Shown piece by piece: positions 52,816 through 61,847 of a stretch of DNA of 64,000 nt. The notes under the pieces were generated by a model. It saw only the letters and a program-made list of their open reading frames with translations, made no database searches and was not told the DNA's origin. The number at the start of each line of letters is the position of its first letter. Within the stretch, counting starts at the first letter, position 1. Both the position numbers and the translations under genes were made by a program. Source of the stretch: Streptomyces sp. CB02400 (GTDB lineage: Bacteria; Actinomycetota; Actinomycetes; Streptomycetales; Streptomycetaceae); the NCBI RefSeq assembly GCF_001905725.1, contig NZ_LIWB01000002.1, positions 25,357 through 89,356 of the forward strand, written 5' to 3'.

Positions 52816-53628
52816 ATGAGCAAGCGGCAGACGCGGAAGATGCTGCGACTGATGGCGAGCGGGGAGCCGGTCGAGCTCACCAGTGCGATGGCTTCCGTGA
52901 AGAAGCTCGCCCGACTCGCCTTCGTCGCCCAGCAGTTCGGGTACGAGTACGCCGATGTACGGCAGGGCGGCGGGAACAACAGTCAGTTGAAGATGCTGAT
53001 CGTGCCCGACCACAGTCCGCAGGCCCGCACCCGCGCCGCGCAGAACTGGGCGCAGTACCCGAACGCCCACGACGGGGTGTCCCTGCCGCCGCTCGTGCCG
53101 GACGCCTTCGAACTCCTCAAGGCCCGCATCAACTTCGACCTCACCGGCAAGAGCGCCGAGAAGCGGATGGGGTACGGCGCCCTCGGTGTCTCCCTCGGCT
53201 GCGTGGTCATCGCCTACCGGATCGGCTGGAACTCCTCCGGCTTCGTCATCGCGGCCGTCATCTGGCTCGCCCTCATGGCCGTCTTCGGCATCGGCCTCGT
53301 CGTCACCCGCAAGCGCAACGCCAAGTTCGCGGCCCGGTTGCAGGCGGCCGGCTTCGCCCCGGTGGCGGACGAGACGGGCCGGGTACGCTATCTGCCCCCG
53401 GGCGGGCAGATGCCGGGGCAGCAGGGCAATCCCTTCGGGGGCGGCCCGTACGGGGCCGCGGTGCCCGGAACGCCGGCGCCGGTGCCGGGTTACGGCTACC
53501 AGCCCCCTCAGCCCCCGATGCCGTACGGACAGCCCACCGCTCAGGCCCCCGGCCCCTACGCCCAGCCCCAGCCCCCGTACGGGCATCCCGCCCAGCAGAA
53601 CCCCCACTGGCAGCCCCCGCAGCGCTGA
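52816..53628 (+). CDS. Unknown membrane protein with Pro/Gly/Gln/Tyr-rich tail
   Basis: 270 residues from ATG 52816 behind GAGGGCGG; a longer open frame exists upstream but lacks support. The N-terminal 110 residues are soluble (MSKRQTRKMLRLMASGEPVE, then FVAQQFGYEYADVRQGGGNN). Two membrane helices lie at about 117-160 (MGYGALGVSLGCVVIAYRIG and SGFVIAAVIWLALMAVFGIG), and the last 75 residues are PYGQP-type low complexity. I do not recognise the family. It stands alone between the mat operon and narK, 276 bp after the former. Confidence 0.8.
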   Translation: MSKRQTRKMLRLMASGEPVELTSAMASVKKLARLAFVAQQFGYEYADVRQGGGNNSQLKMLIVPDHSPQARTRAAQNWAQYPNAHDGVSLPPLVPDAFELLKARINFDLTGKSAEKRMGYGALGVSLGCVVIAYRIGWNSSGFVIAAVIWLALMAVFGIGLVVTRKRNAKFAARLQAAGFAPVADETGRVRYLPPGGQMPGQQGNPFGGGPYGAAVPGTPAPVPGYGYQPPQPPMPYGQPTAQAPGPYAQPQPPYGHPAQQNPHWQPPQR

Positions 53629-53780
53629 AGCCGCCGTACCTCTCACCCCGCCCCCGCCCTGGGTGAGCGCAACGTTCCCTCCCGGTCACCGCCTGCCACA
53701 GCACCGAAACGCCTCCTCCCTACCTTCGGGATCAGCACCTCGCGGCACCGCCCGCGCCCCCGGAGAGCAGTGGAGGCCTC

Positions 53781-55139
53781 ATGACAGCCCGCAGTGGCCG
53801 CTGGATTCACGAGTGGGATCCGGAGGACGAGACCTTCTGGGACCGGACCGGAGAGAAGACCGCCCGTCGGAACCTCTTCTTCTCCGTGCTGTCCGAGCAC
53901 ATCGGGTTCTCGATCTGGACGATGTGGTCCGTGCTCGTGCTCTTCATGGGCCCGGAGTACGGGTTGACGCCCGCCGACAAGTTCCTGCTGACGTCGATGG
54001 TCACGCTGGTCGGCGCCGTGGTCCGGGTGCCGTACACCTTCGCCGTCGCGATCTTCGGTGGGCGGAACTGGACGGTGATCAGCGCCGGGCTGCTGCTCGT
54101 GCCCAGCGTCGCCGCGTTCGCCGTGATGGAGCCGGGGACGTCCTTCTCCACCTTCCTGCTGGTCGGCCTGCTGGCCGGGATCGGCGGCGGCAACTTCGCC
54201 TCCTCCATGACCAACATCAACGCCTTCTTCCCGCTCAGGAAGAAGGGCTGGGCGCTCGGGCTGAACGCCGGCGGAGGCAACATCGGCGTCCCGGTGATCC
54301 AGCTCGCCGCCCTCGCGATCATCGGCGCGAGCGGCGGACCGCGGGTGCTGCTCGGCATCTACATCCCGCTGATCGTCGTCGCCGCCGTGCTCGCCGCGCT
54401 CTACATGGACAACCTGGCCTCGGTGAAGAACGACACCGGCGCCGCCAAGGACGCCGCCAGGGAAGCGCACACCTGGATCATGTCCTTCCTCTACATCGGC
54501 ACCTTCGGCTCGTTCATCGGCTACAGCTTCGCCTTCGGGCAGGTGCTGCAGAACCAGTTCGACCGCACGCCGCTCGAAGCCGCGTACGTCACCTTCATCG
54601 GCCCGCTGCTCGGCTCCCTGATCCGTCCGGTGGGCGGGTCGCTCGCCGACCGGTACGGCGGCGCGCGGATCACGCTGTGGAACTTCGTCGCGATGGGCGC
54701 GGCGACGGCGGTGCTGATCGTCGCCTCCATGCAGAAGTCGCTGGCGCTTTTCACCGTCGCCTTCGTGGTGCTGTTCGTGCTGACCGGCCTCGGCAACGGG
54801 TCGACGTACAAGATGATCCCCGGCATCTTCCAGGCGAAGGCCCTGGCCAGGGGGCTCGCGGGTGAGGAGGCGGCCGCGTACGGGCGGCGGCTGTCGGGGG
54901 CGTCCATGGGGCTGATCGGCGCGGTGGGGGCGCTCGGCGGGGTCGGCATCAACCTGGCCTTCCGCCAGTCCTTCCTCTCCTACGGCTCCGGCACCGGCGC
55001 GTTCGTCGCCTTCCTCGCCTGTTACGCGGTCTGTTTCGCGGTCACCTGGGCCGTATACCTGCGCCGCCCGGCGGCCCGGCCGACGGACACGGATGCCGCC
55101 CCGGAGGAGAAGCCGCAGCTCAGCTACGCCGACGTATGA
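53781..55139 (+). CDS. narK: Nitrate/nitrite transporter NarK
   Basis: 452 residues from ATG 53781. MFS fold with the nitrate signature: GIGGGNFASSMTNINAFFP and KGWALGLNAGGGNIGVPVIQ, and the second, GLGNGSTYKMIPGIF. About 12 helices, with a soluble N-terminus (RWIHEWDPEDETFWDRTG) typical of actinobacterial NarK. It imports nitrate, or exchanges nitrate for nitrite. nnaR follows after 140 bp and encodes a known regulator of nitrate genes. Confidence 0.95.
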   Translation: MTARSGRWIHEWDPEDETFWDRTGEKTARRNLFFSVLSEHIGFSIWTMWSVLVLFMGPEYGLTPADKFLLTSMVTLVGAVVRVPYTFAVAIFGGRNWTVISAGLLLVPSVAAFAVMEPGTSFSTFLLVGLLAGIGGGNFASSMTNINAFFPLRKKGWALGLNAGGGNIGVPVIQLAALAIIGASGGPRVLLGIYIPLIVVAAVLAALYMDNLASVKNDTGAAKDAAREAHTWIMSFLYIGTFGSFIGYSFAFGQVLQNQFDRTPLEAAYVTFIGPLLGSLIRPVGGSLADRYGGARITLWNFVAMGAATAVLIVASMQKSLALFTVAFVVLFVLTGLGNGSTYKMIPGIFQAKALARGLAGEEAAAYGRRLSGASMGLIGAVGALGGVGINLAFRQSFLSYGSGTGAFVAFLACYAVCFAVTWAVYLRRPAARPTDTDAAPEEKPQLSYADV

Positions 55140-55140
55140 C

Positions 55141-55206
55141 GTAACACTGGTGACATGAAGCCGAACCGAGCCTGTCACGGATCGTTGACAGGCTCGATCG
55201 GCATGG
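55141..55206 (+). promoter_or_regulatory. 11-bp periodic array upstream of nnaR
   Basis: Pentamers GTAAC (55141), GACAT (55152), GAACC (55163), GTCAC (55174) and TTGAC (55185) recur exactly every 11 bases. The layout resembles GlnR sites (gTnAC-n6-GaAAC) and PhoP direct repeats, both known to control nitrogen genes in Streptomyces. An 11-bp hairpin (55167-55177 / 55186-55196, cgagcctgtca / tgacaggctcg) overlaps it and may instead terminate narK transcription. Confidence 0.5.
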
Positions 55207-55279
55207 AGGTGGAGCCGCACTTTCACGCACGCAGGACGCACCTCCCCGCAGTACGCCGACTCGAGCCGGGACGAGAGCC

Positions 55280-56434
55280 ATGTACGACGAACAAGAGCAG
55301 CCACCGGAACACGGGCCCCTCGCGGGGTTCACCGTGGGTGTGACCGCGGCGCGACGGGCCGACGAGCTGGGCGCGCTGCTTGAGCGGCGCGGAGCCGCCG
55401 TGCTGCACGCCCCGGCCCTGCGGATCGTGCCGCTCGCCGACGACAGCGAGCTGCTGGCCGCCACCAAGGACATCATCGGGCAGGTCCCGGACATCGCGGT
55501 CGCCACCACCGCCATCGGGTTCCGGGGCTGGGTGGAGGCCGCCGACGGCTGGGGGCTGGGCGAGGACCTGCTGGAGCGGCTGCGCGGGGTGCGGATCCTG
55601 GCGCGCGGGCCGAAGGTGAAGGGCGCGATCCGGGCCGCCGGGCTGACGGAGGAGTGGTCGCCGGCGTCGGAGTCCATGGCGGAGGTGCTCGACCGGCTGC
55701 TGGAGGAGGGCGTCGACGGGCTGCGGATCGCCGTACAGCTCCACGGTGAGCCGCTGCCCGGGTTCGTGGAGTCGCTGCGGGCCGGGGGAGCGGAGGTGGT
55801 GGGGGTGCCGGTCTACCGGTGGCTGCCGCCGGAGGACCTCGGGCCCGTCGACCGTCTCATCGACGCGGCCGTCGCCCGCACCCTGGACGCGGTCACCTTC
55901 ACCAGTGCGCCCGCCGCCGTGTCCCTGCTGTCCCGCGCGGAGGAACGCGGACTGCTCGACGACCTGCTCGCCGCGCTCGGCCACGACGTGCTGTCCGCCT
56001 GCGTCGGCCCGGTCACCGCGCTGCCGTTGCAGGCCCGCGGCATCGACACGGTGCAGCCCGAGCGCTTCCGGCTCGGCCCGCTGGTCCAGCTCCTCTGCCG
56101 GGAACTGCCCGCGCGGGCGCGTGCGTTGCCCGTCGCCGGGCACCGGGTGGAGATCCGGGGGCACGCGGTCCTGGTGGACGGCGCGCTCAGGCCCGTACCG
56201 CCGGCCGGGATGTCGCTGCTGCGGGCGCTGTCCCGGCGGCCCGGCTGGGTCGTCTCCCGCGCGGAGCTGCTGCGCGCCCTTCCGGGCGCGGGCCGCGACG
56301 AACACGCGGTGGAGACCGCCATGGCCCGCCTCCGCTCCGCCCTGGGCGCCCCGAAGCTGATCCAGACGGTCGTCAAACGCGGCTACCGCCTCGCCCTGGA
56401 CCCGGTGGCGGAGGAGAAGTACGGGGAGAGCTGA
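55280..56434 (+). CDS. nnaR: NnaR-type regulator: uroporphyrinogen-III synthase-like domain fused to winged-helix domain
   Basis: 384 residues from ATG 55280. Residues about 15-265 resemble HemD (GFTVGVTAARRADELGALLE, VTFTSAPAAVSLLSRAEERG). Residues about 285-375 form a Trans_reg_C winged helix: EIRGHAVLVDGALRPVPPAG, LLRALSRRPGWVVSRAELLR, VETAMARLRSALG, IQTVVKRGYRLAL. In S. coelicolor NnaR has this architecture, cooperates with GlnR and activates nitrate and nitrite reduction genes. Position directly after narK agrees. Whether the HemD part keeps enzyme activity is not evident; a sensory role is more likely. Confidence 0.92.
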   Translation: MYDEQEQPPEHGPLAGFTVGVTAARRADELGALLERRGAAVLHAPALRIVPLADDSELLAATKDIIGQVPDIAVATTAIGFRGWVEAADGWGLGEDLLERLRGVRILARGPKVKGAIRAAGLTEEWSPASESMAEVLDRLLEEGVDGLRIAVQLHGEPLPGFVESLRAGGAEVVGVPVYRWLPPEDLGPVDRLIDAAVARTLDAVTFTSAPAAVSLLSRAEERGLLDDLLAALGHDVLSACVGPVTALPLQARGIDTVQPERFRLGPLVQLLCRELPARARALPVAGHRVEIRGHAVLVDGALRPVPPAGMSLLRALSRRPGWVVSRAELLRALPGAGRDEHAVETAMARLRSALGAPKLIQTVVKRGYRLALDPVAEEKYGES

Positions 56435-56700
56435 GCACGGCGCGAGGGGTTCGAGCCCTGCCGCCGGCTTCCGTTCGTCTCGCGGCGCCCGCACGCTTCC
56501 GGGCTGCTTGGAGCAGGAGGCGTCCCCGGAGCACGCACCCGGCGCCACGCGGCCCGACCCTCCGGGGCGGAGGACGGGAGTCCGAGGACAGGCTCCAGGG
56601 GTTCCGGCGGCCGGGGCGGGCAGGCACTGTGGGAAGGGAACAGCTTCCCGGATCGCTCACCGGCCCCTCGCGCGGGGCCAACCTAGGCGGTGGCAGGAAC

Positions 56701-57294
56701 ATGGCACTGGGTACGGTCACGGCGCCCCACGAGCTGCGGTTCGACACCGGGCGGGTCTGCCTGGATCTGCTCGCGACCACCCATCCCGTGGAACGGCTCG
56801 GCTCCGTGGAGGTGCTGCGCGCCTGGATCACTGGCTCCGGGCTCGTGCCCGCGGGCACCGCGCTCGCCCACGCCGACACGTCCTGGCCGGTGGCCTTCCG
56901 CGAACTGCGCGGACGGCTCGCCCCGTTGGTGCGTGGCCGGCCGGCGCCCGGCGTCCCCTCGTACGACCTCGCGCTCGCCCGGGTCAACGAACTGGCCCGT
57001 GCCGCGCCGCCGGTGCCCCGCGCGGTGCCCGGTGAGGACGGCGTGCTGGTGCGCCGCCTAGACGGCCCGCCCGGCCGCGCGGCGCTGCTCGCGGCCGTCG
57101 CGCGGGACGCGGTGGATCTGCTCACCGACCCCGTCGCGCTCGGGAGTCTGCGGCAGTGCGAGGGCGACAACTGCCCGATCGTGTACCTCGACACCTCCCG
57201 GGGGCGCAGGCGGCGCTGGTGCTCCAGCGAGATCTGCGGCAACCGGGAGCGTGTCGCCCGCCACCGCCGGCGCGCGGCACTCGCGCGGGCCTGA
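56701..57294 (+). CDS. CGNR zinc-finger domain protein
   Basis: 197 residues from ATG 56701 (AGGAAC just upstream). The N-terminal 150 residues are the ABATE domain: FDTGRVCLDLLATTHPVERL, then a helical middle. The C-terminal CGNR zinc finger carries CEGDNCPIVYLDTSRGRRRR followed by WCSSEICGNRERVARHR, with four cysteines. Family members are thought to be stress-linked DNA-binding regulators, and no target is apparent here. It is isolated, with 266 bp before and 286 bp after. Confidence 0.9.
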   Translation: MALGTVTAPHELRFDTGRVCLDLLATTHPVERLGSVEVLRAWITGSGLVPAGTALAHADTSWPVAFRELRGRLAPLVRGRPAPGVPSYDLALARVNELARAAPPVPRAVPGEDGVLVRRLDGPPGRAALLAAVARDAVDLLTDPVALGSLRQCEGDNCPIVYLDTSRGRRRRWCSSEICGNRERVARHRRRAALARA

Positions 57295-57580
57295 CCGACT
57301 CCGGTGCCGTCCACGAAAGGACGCCGAAGCGCGGTCCACGAAAGGGCGCCGAAGTGACGTCGGTTACACCGCTGTTCACCGCCCTCGCATTGTGATCGAC
57401 GTCACACTCTTGTCGTCGTGTCGGAAATGTGAAGAAGCGGCGGGGGGATTGTGGGTTCATGTCCCGGTCGTCACCTGACCTCGCGGAAAACTGTCATCTC
57501 GCTTTGAACACGCGCCCCCTGACGTCCGTACCGGTTGTCGAGCGACCGACTGGGGGATCCCCCGGACACCGGAGGTGGGC
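57295..57580. promoter_or_regulatory. Region upstream of the ECF sigma gene with a 21-bp direct repeat
   Basis: gtccacgaaaggNcgccgaag occurs at 57309-57329 and 57334-57354, differing at one base and 25 bases apart. It lies just after the CGNR gene stop. An AT-richer stretch (cgcattgtgatcgacgtcac) follows from about 57388 and may hold the sigma gene promoter. Confidence 0.55.
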
Positions 57581-58159
57581 GTGCGCAAGGATGCGGCCGT
57601 GGCCAATGAACGTGGAGCGAGGGCCCGACATCGCATGTCCTCACAGCCCTCGGAACCCGACGAGGAGCTGATGCGGGCGCTGTACCGCGAGCACGCCGGA
57701 CCTCTGCTGGCCTACGTCCTGCGGCTGGTCGCCGGAGACCGGCAGCGCGCCGAGGACGTCGTTCAGGAAACGCTCATCCGTGCCTGGAAGAACGCCGGTC
57801 AGCTCAATCGGGCGACCGGTTCGGTACGCCCCTGGCTGGTGACGGTCGCCCGGCGCATCGTCATCGACGGCCACCGCAGCCGGCAGGCCCGGCCGCAGGA
57901 GGTCGATCCGTCGCCGCTGGAGGTCATCCCCGCGGAGGACGAGATCGACAAGGCGCTGTGGCTGATGACGCTGTCGGACGCGCTCGACGACCTGACCCCG
58001 GCTCACCGGGAGGTCCTCGTCGAGACGTACTTCAAGGGGCGTACCGTCAATGAGGCGGCGCAGACACTCGGCATACCCAGCGGCACCGTCCGCTCCCGGG
58101 TCTTCTACGCCCTGCGGTCGATGAAGCTGGCTCTGGAGGAGCGGGGGGTGACGGCGTGA
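57581..58159 (+). CDS. sigU: ECF sigma factor, SigU type
   Basis: 192 residues from GTG 57581, five bases after GGAGG (a GTG at 57575 overlaps that site). Region 2 lies at about 30-100: LMRALYREHAGPLLAYVLRL, GDRQRAEDVVQETLIRAW, VRPWLVTVARRIVIDGHR. Region 4 lies at about 125-185: LSDALDDLTPAHREVLVETY, VNEAAQTLGIPSGTVRSRVF. It directs RNA polymerase to a specific regulon. The next gene overlaps it by GTGA and encodes a ZAS-type anti-sigma factor. The name reflects the same-positioned sigU-rsuA pair of S. coelicolor. Confidence 0.92.
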   Translation: MRKDAAVANERGARARHRMSSQPSEPDEELMRALYREHAGPLLAYVLRLVAGDRQRAEDVVQETLIRAWKNAGQLNRATGSVRPWLVTVARRIVIDGHRSRQARPQEVDPSPLEVIPAEDEIDKALWLMTLSDALDDLTPAHREVLVETYFKGRTVNEAAQTLGIPSGTVRSRVFYALRSMKLALEERGVTA

Positions 58160-58986
58160 CGAGGGTCTACGGGGGATACGGAGAGGGTGGCACGGGTATG
58201 TCTGGTCCCATGCAGGGATCACCGGTGCCGAACGAACACGAGACCGTCGGCGCCTACGCACTCGGCATTCTCGACGACGCCGAAGCAACCGCTTTCGAGG
58301 CGCACCTCGCGACCTGCGAGTGGTGCGCCCAGCAGCTCGACGAACTCGCCGGCATGGAACCGATGCTGGCCGCGCTCGCGGACCTGCCCGGCACCGGGAC
58401 GCCCGCGCTGGGCGAGTCGCTGTCCGCCAAGCCCTCCCCGCGCGTGGTGGAGAAGCTGGTCGACGAGGTGGCCGAGCGCCGCGCGAGGAAGCGCCGCCGA
58501 AACTTCTACATGGTGGCCGCCGCCGGTGCGCTGATCATCAGCGGGCCGTTCGTGGCCGTCGCGGCGAGCGGCGGGGGCGACGAAGGGGGTGGTGGGAGCG
58601 GTGCCAACCGGACGCTCGCGGCCAACCCCGCGAAGGAGGCCTTCGACAAGAGCTCCGACAAGATCATGGCGACCGATCCCGGTACTCAGGTGACCGCGAC
58701 GGTGGCCCTGGAGGAGAAGCTCTGGGGCACCGAGATCGTCACGGAGCTGAAGAACGTCGAGGGCCCGCAGAAGTGCTCGCTCGTCGCCGTCGGCAAGAAC
58801 GGCGAGCGCGAGACGGTGAACTCCTGGTCCGTGCCCGGCGAGGGATACGGCCTGCCCGACGCCAAGACGGACAAGGCCAAGCAGCCCCTGTACGTCCAGG
58901 GCGGCGCCGCCTTCGCACCGAACGAGATCGACCACTTCCAGGTCATGACCTTCGACGGCAAGCTGCTCGTCGAGGTCGACGCGTAG
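58156..58986 (+). CDS. rsuA: Membrane anti-sigma factor, zinc-containing (RsuA type)
   Basis: 276 residues from the GTG that overlaps the sigma-gene stop; an ATG at 58198 is an alternative. The ZAS motif H-x3-C-x2-C is in EAHLATCEWCAQQLDEL (about residue 50-60), the part that holds the sigma factor. One membrane helix (FYMVAAAGALIISGPFVAVA, about 116-135) is followed by an external domain of about 135 residues (AVALEEKLWGTEIVTELK-like TVALEEKLWGTEIVTELKNV; TFDGKLLVEVDA at the end), similar to the putative sensory domain of actinobacterial anti-sigmas. It sequesters the sigma factor at the membrane until an envelope signal is received. Confidence 0.92.
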   Translation: MTRVYGGYGEGGTGMSGPMQGSPVPNEHETVGAYALGILDDAEATAFEAHLATCEWCAQQLDELAGMEPMLAALADLPGTGTPALGESLSAKPSPRVVEKLVDEVAERRARKRRRNFYMVAAAGALIISGPFVAVAASGGGDEGGGGSGANRTLAANPAKEAFDKSSDKIMATDPGTQVTATVALEEKLWGTEIVTELKNVEGPQKCSLVAVGKNGERETVNSWSVPGEGYGLPDAKTDKAKQPLYVQGGAAFAPNEIDHFQVMTFDGKLLVEVDA

Positions 58987-59046
58987 CCTTACGGGGTCCC
59001 CTTCGCGTACGGTTGACGGCTGCCCAGCACGTCAGAAGGGGGCCCG

Positions 59047-61440
59047 GTGGCCGCTCAGGCTCAACAGGAAACCGCGGTCGATCCGGTTCACGACTCCGTT
59101 CGCGACCGGGAGATCCGAGTCGAACAGGAACACCTCGACCGGGTGTACCTGCGCCTCGAGGAGAAGATCCACGAGGCCGAGTTCCTCATGCGCGACGCCG
59201 CCCGGCGCGGCCAGGTCGGCACGCCCGGCGCCCTCGCCGAGCGGGACGCCCAGGTCTTCCGGGCCGGCATCCACCTCAACCGGCTGAACAACGAGTACGA
59301 GGACTTCCTCTTCGGCCGTATCGACCTGCTGCTCGGCAAGGACGGCAAGAAGGGCCCCGACGGCGCGTACACCGCCGTCGAGCCCGCCGAGGGCGCCGTA
59401 CGCCCCGACAACACCGCCGACATCGCCGAGACCCTGCACATCGGCCGCATCGGCGTCCTGGACGAGGACTACGCCCCGCTGGTCATCGACTGGCGGGCGC
59501 CGGCCGCCGCACCCTTCTACCGGTCCACCCCGGTCGACCCCGGCCGGGTCGTGCGGCGCCGCGTCATCCGATCCAAGGGCCGCCGGGTCCAGAGCGTCGA
59601 GGACGACCTGATGCGCCCCGAGCTGACGGCGTCCCTGGACGGTCGCGAGCTGCCCGTGATCGGCGACGGCGCCCTGATGGCCGCGCTGGGCCAGGCCCGT
59701 ACGCACACCATGCGGGACATCGTGGCGTCCATCCAGGCCGAGCAGGACCTGGTGATCCGCGCCCCCGCCGCCTCCGTGACCTACGTGGAGGGCGGCCCCG
59801 GCACCGGCAAGACCGCCGTCGCCCTGCACCGCGCGGCCTACCTCCTCTACCAGGACCGGCGCCGGTACGCGGGCGGCATCCTCATCGTCTCGCCCACCCC
59901 GCTGCTCGTCGCCTACACCGAGGGCGTGCTGCCCTCCCTCGGCGAGGAGGGCCAGGTCGCCATCCGCGCCATCGGCTCGCTGGTCGACGGCGCCGAGGCC
60001 ACCCTGTACGACTCCCCGTCGGTGGCCCGCGCCAAGGGCTCGTACCGCATGCTGAAGGTGCTGCGGAAGGCCGCGCGCGGTGCGCTGGAGCTGGGGCCGG
60101 CCGGCCGCCCGGCCGCCGCGGACCGTACGGGGCAGCTCGCCTTCGGCGACGACACCGACGACACCGACGACGCCCCCGCGACGCCCCCCGCCGGGCCTCC
60201 CTCCCGACTCCGCGTGGTCGCCTTCGGGCGCCGCCTGGAGCTGGAGTCCGACGCGCTGGAACGTATCCGCCGCACCGCCCTCGGCGGCACCGCCCCGGTC
60301 AACCTGCTGCGCCCCCGCGCCCGCAAGCTGCTCCTGGACGCCCTGTGGGAGCGCTCCGGCGCCGGGAACCGGCACACCGACCCGGAGCTGGCCGCGGAGC
60401 TGCGCTCCTCCTTCGACGAGGACGTCACCACCGAGGACGACTTCGTCGCCTTCCTCGACGCCTGGTGGCCCGAGCTGACCCCGGCGGCCGTCCTGGACGC
60501 CATGGCGGACGAGCGGCGCCTCGGCCGCTGGGCCCGGCGGATCCTCAACCCGGGCGAGGTCCGCAAGGTCGCCCGCGCGCTGAAGCGCGGCGGGCGCTCC
60601 GTGCACGACATCGCGATGCTCGACGAGCTCCAGGCGATCCTCGGCGCCCCGGCCCGCCCCCGCAAGAAGCGCGAGCTCGACCCGCTGGACCAGCTCACCG
60701 GCCTGGAGGAGCTGATGCCGGTGCGCGAGGAGACGCAGTGGGAGCGGGCCGAGCGGCTCGCCCAAGAGCGCGTCGAGTACGCGCACGTCATCGTCGACGA
60801 GGCGCAGGACCTCACCCCGATGCAGTGGCGCATGGTCGGCCGCCGCGGCCGGCACGCCACCTGGACGGTCGTGGGCGACCCGGCCCAGTCCTCCTGGTCC
60901 GACCCCGACGAGGCCGCCCAGGCCCGCGACGAGGCCCTCGGCACCCGCCCGCGCCGCCGCTTCGAGCTCACCGTGAACTACCGCAACCCCGCCGAGATCG
61001 CCGAACTGGCGTCAAAGGTGCTCGCCCTCGCCATGCCGGGGTCGCAGTCGCCGAGGGCGGTGCGCTCCACCGGTGTCGAGCCGCGCTTCTCCGTCGCCGG
61101 GGGCCCGCTGGGCGAGACCGTGCGCGCGGAGGCGGCCCGGCTGCTGGAGCGCGTGGACGGCACCGTGGGCGTGGTCGTCGCCATGCAGCGCCGCGAGGAG
61201 GCCCGCCGCTGGCTCGACGGGCTCGGCGACCGCGTGGTGGCGCTCGGCAGCCTGGAGGCCAAGGGCCTGGAGTACGACGCGACGATCGTCGTCTCCCCCG
61301 CGGAGATCGCCGACGAGTCCCCGGCCGGCCTGCGGGTCCTGTACGTCGCCCTGACCCGGGCCACGCAGCAGCTCACGGTGGTCTCGGCGGACCGCGACGA
61401 GCCGGACGCGGCCGGGGTGCCGGATCTGCTCAGGGACTGA
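59047..61440 (+). CDS. HelD-like superfamily 1 helicase (RNA polymerase-associated type)
   Basis: 797 residues from GTG 59047 behind AAGGGGG. A helical N-terminus (REIRVEQEHLDRVYLRLEEK) with the form of the HelD coiled-coil arm is followed by YAPLVIDWRAPAAAPFYRST, Walker A YVEGGPGTGKTAVALHRAAY (about 255), a helical insert (about 310-560), Walker B VIVDEAQDLTPMQWRM (about 580), GDPAQSSWSD, NYRNPAEIAELA, and the C-terminal motifs LEAKGLEYDATIVV and LYVALTRATQQL. HelD proteins recycle stalled RNA polymerase, and some give rifamycin tolerance. The first 40 residues lack obvious acidic pincer motifs, so the exact class is unsure. It follows the anti-sigma gene by 60 bp. Confidence 0.88.
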   Translation: MAAQAQQETAVDPVHDSVRDREIRVEQEHLDRVYLRLEEKIHEAEFLMRDAARRGQVGTPGALAERDAQVFRAGIHLNRLNNEYEDFLFGRIDLLLGKDGKKGPDGAYTAVEPAEGAVRPDNTADIAETLHIGRIGVLDEDYAPLVIDWRAPAAAPFYRSTPVDPGRVVRRRVIRSKGRRVQSVEDDLMRPELTASLDGRELPVIGDGALMAALGQARTHTMRDIVASIQAEQDLVIRAPAASVTYVEGGPGTGKTAVALHRAAYLLYQDRRRYAGGILIVSPTPLLVAYTEGVLPSLGEEGQVAIRAIGSLVDGAEATLYDSPSVARAKGSYRMLKVLRKAARGALELGPAGRPAAADRTGQLAFGDDTDDTDDAPATPPAGPPSRLRVVAFGRRLELESDALERIRRTALGGTAPVNLLRPRARKLLLDALWERSGAGNRHTDPELAAELRSSFDEDVTTEDDFVAFLDAWWPELTPAAVLDAMADERRLGRWARRILNPGEVRKVARALKRGGRSVHDIAMLDELQAILGAPARPRKKRELDPLDQLTGLEELMPVREETQWERAERLAQERVEYAHVIVDEAQDLTPMQWRMVGRRGRHATWTVVGDPAQSSWSDPDEAAQARDEALGTRPRRRFELTVNYRNPAEIAELASKVLALAMPGSQSPRAVRSTGVEPRFSVAGGPLGETVRAEAARLLERVDGTVGVVVAMQRREEARRWLDGLGDRVVALGSLEAKGLEYDATIVVSPAEIADESPAGLRVLYVALTRATQQLTVVSADRDEPDAAGVPDLLRD

Positions 61441-61847
61441 GGGACCGCGGGACTGGGGAATCGGGGGACCGGGGAGCTGAGGGGCGCTCGGAAAAACGGG
61501 TTGCGCCACGGGAATGGCCTTACCGGATCCGTTTGTTAGCCTTGGTGTGGCACCGGCCCGATCCAAGCCCCCGGGCCCAACCTTAGTCGCTTCGAGCGAC
61601 CACTTGCCGCGAGGCGAGCATGGCGGGTCGGTGTCACTCAAGTGTTCGAGAGGTCCACGTCACAGCTGTGACGTGGACCTCTTTTCTTGTCCGGGATCCT
61701 CTCGTATGGTGGAAAAAACTTTCCGCTAGACGGCACATGTCGGTGAACAAAACGTCCGCAATCCAGGGCGGCTACCGCGTACTCAGGGGTAGGTGCGACG
61801 ATCGGACGGCACGTTTAGCGACACGGTAAAAGCAGAGGAAGTCGGCC
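61441..61847 (+). ncRNA. Intergenic region with candidate small RNA ending in a strong terminator
   Basis: 407 bp without a supported ORF. tgttagcct (61534-61542) is an extended -10-like element, after which stable hairpins can form, such as gtcgct-tcg-agcgac (61587-61601). At 61650-61681 a perfect 14-bp stem gaggtccacgtcac / gtgacgtggacctc with loop agct is followed by tttt. The terminator is 210 bases beyond the HelD-like stop, which fits an independent transcript of about 140 nt better than simple readthrough control. After it comes the leader of the malic enzyme gene. Confidence 0.45.
61650..61685 (+). terminator. Perfect rho-independent terminator
   Basis: 14-bp perfect stem (gaggtccacgtcac / gtgacgtggacctc), loop agct, then tttt. 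One of the best terminators in the window. Confidence 0.93.

Noticed and set aside
53685..53710. GTCAC and GAAAC as a GlnR site before narK
   Set aside because: The two elements are 21 bases apart, off the 11-base period, and the element between them does not fit; too weak to list.
58987..59046. Rifamycin-associated element upstream of the HelD-like gene
   Set aside because: No inverted repeat of that kind is seen in the 60-bp gap, so a rifamycin-induced role is not supported by the sequence.
61514..61829. Short ORFs in the region before the malic enzyme gene
   Set aside because: They run through the perfect terminator hairpin and lack ribosome binding sites or codon bias.
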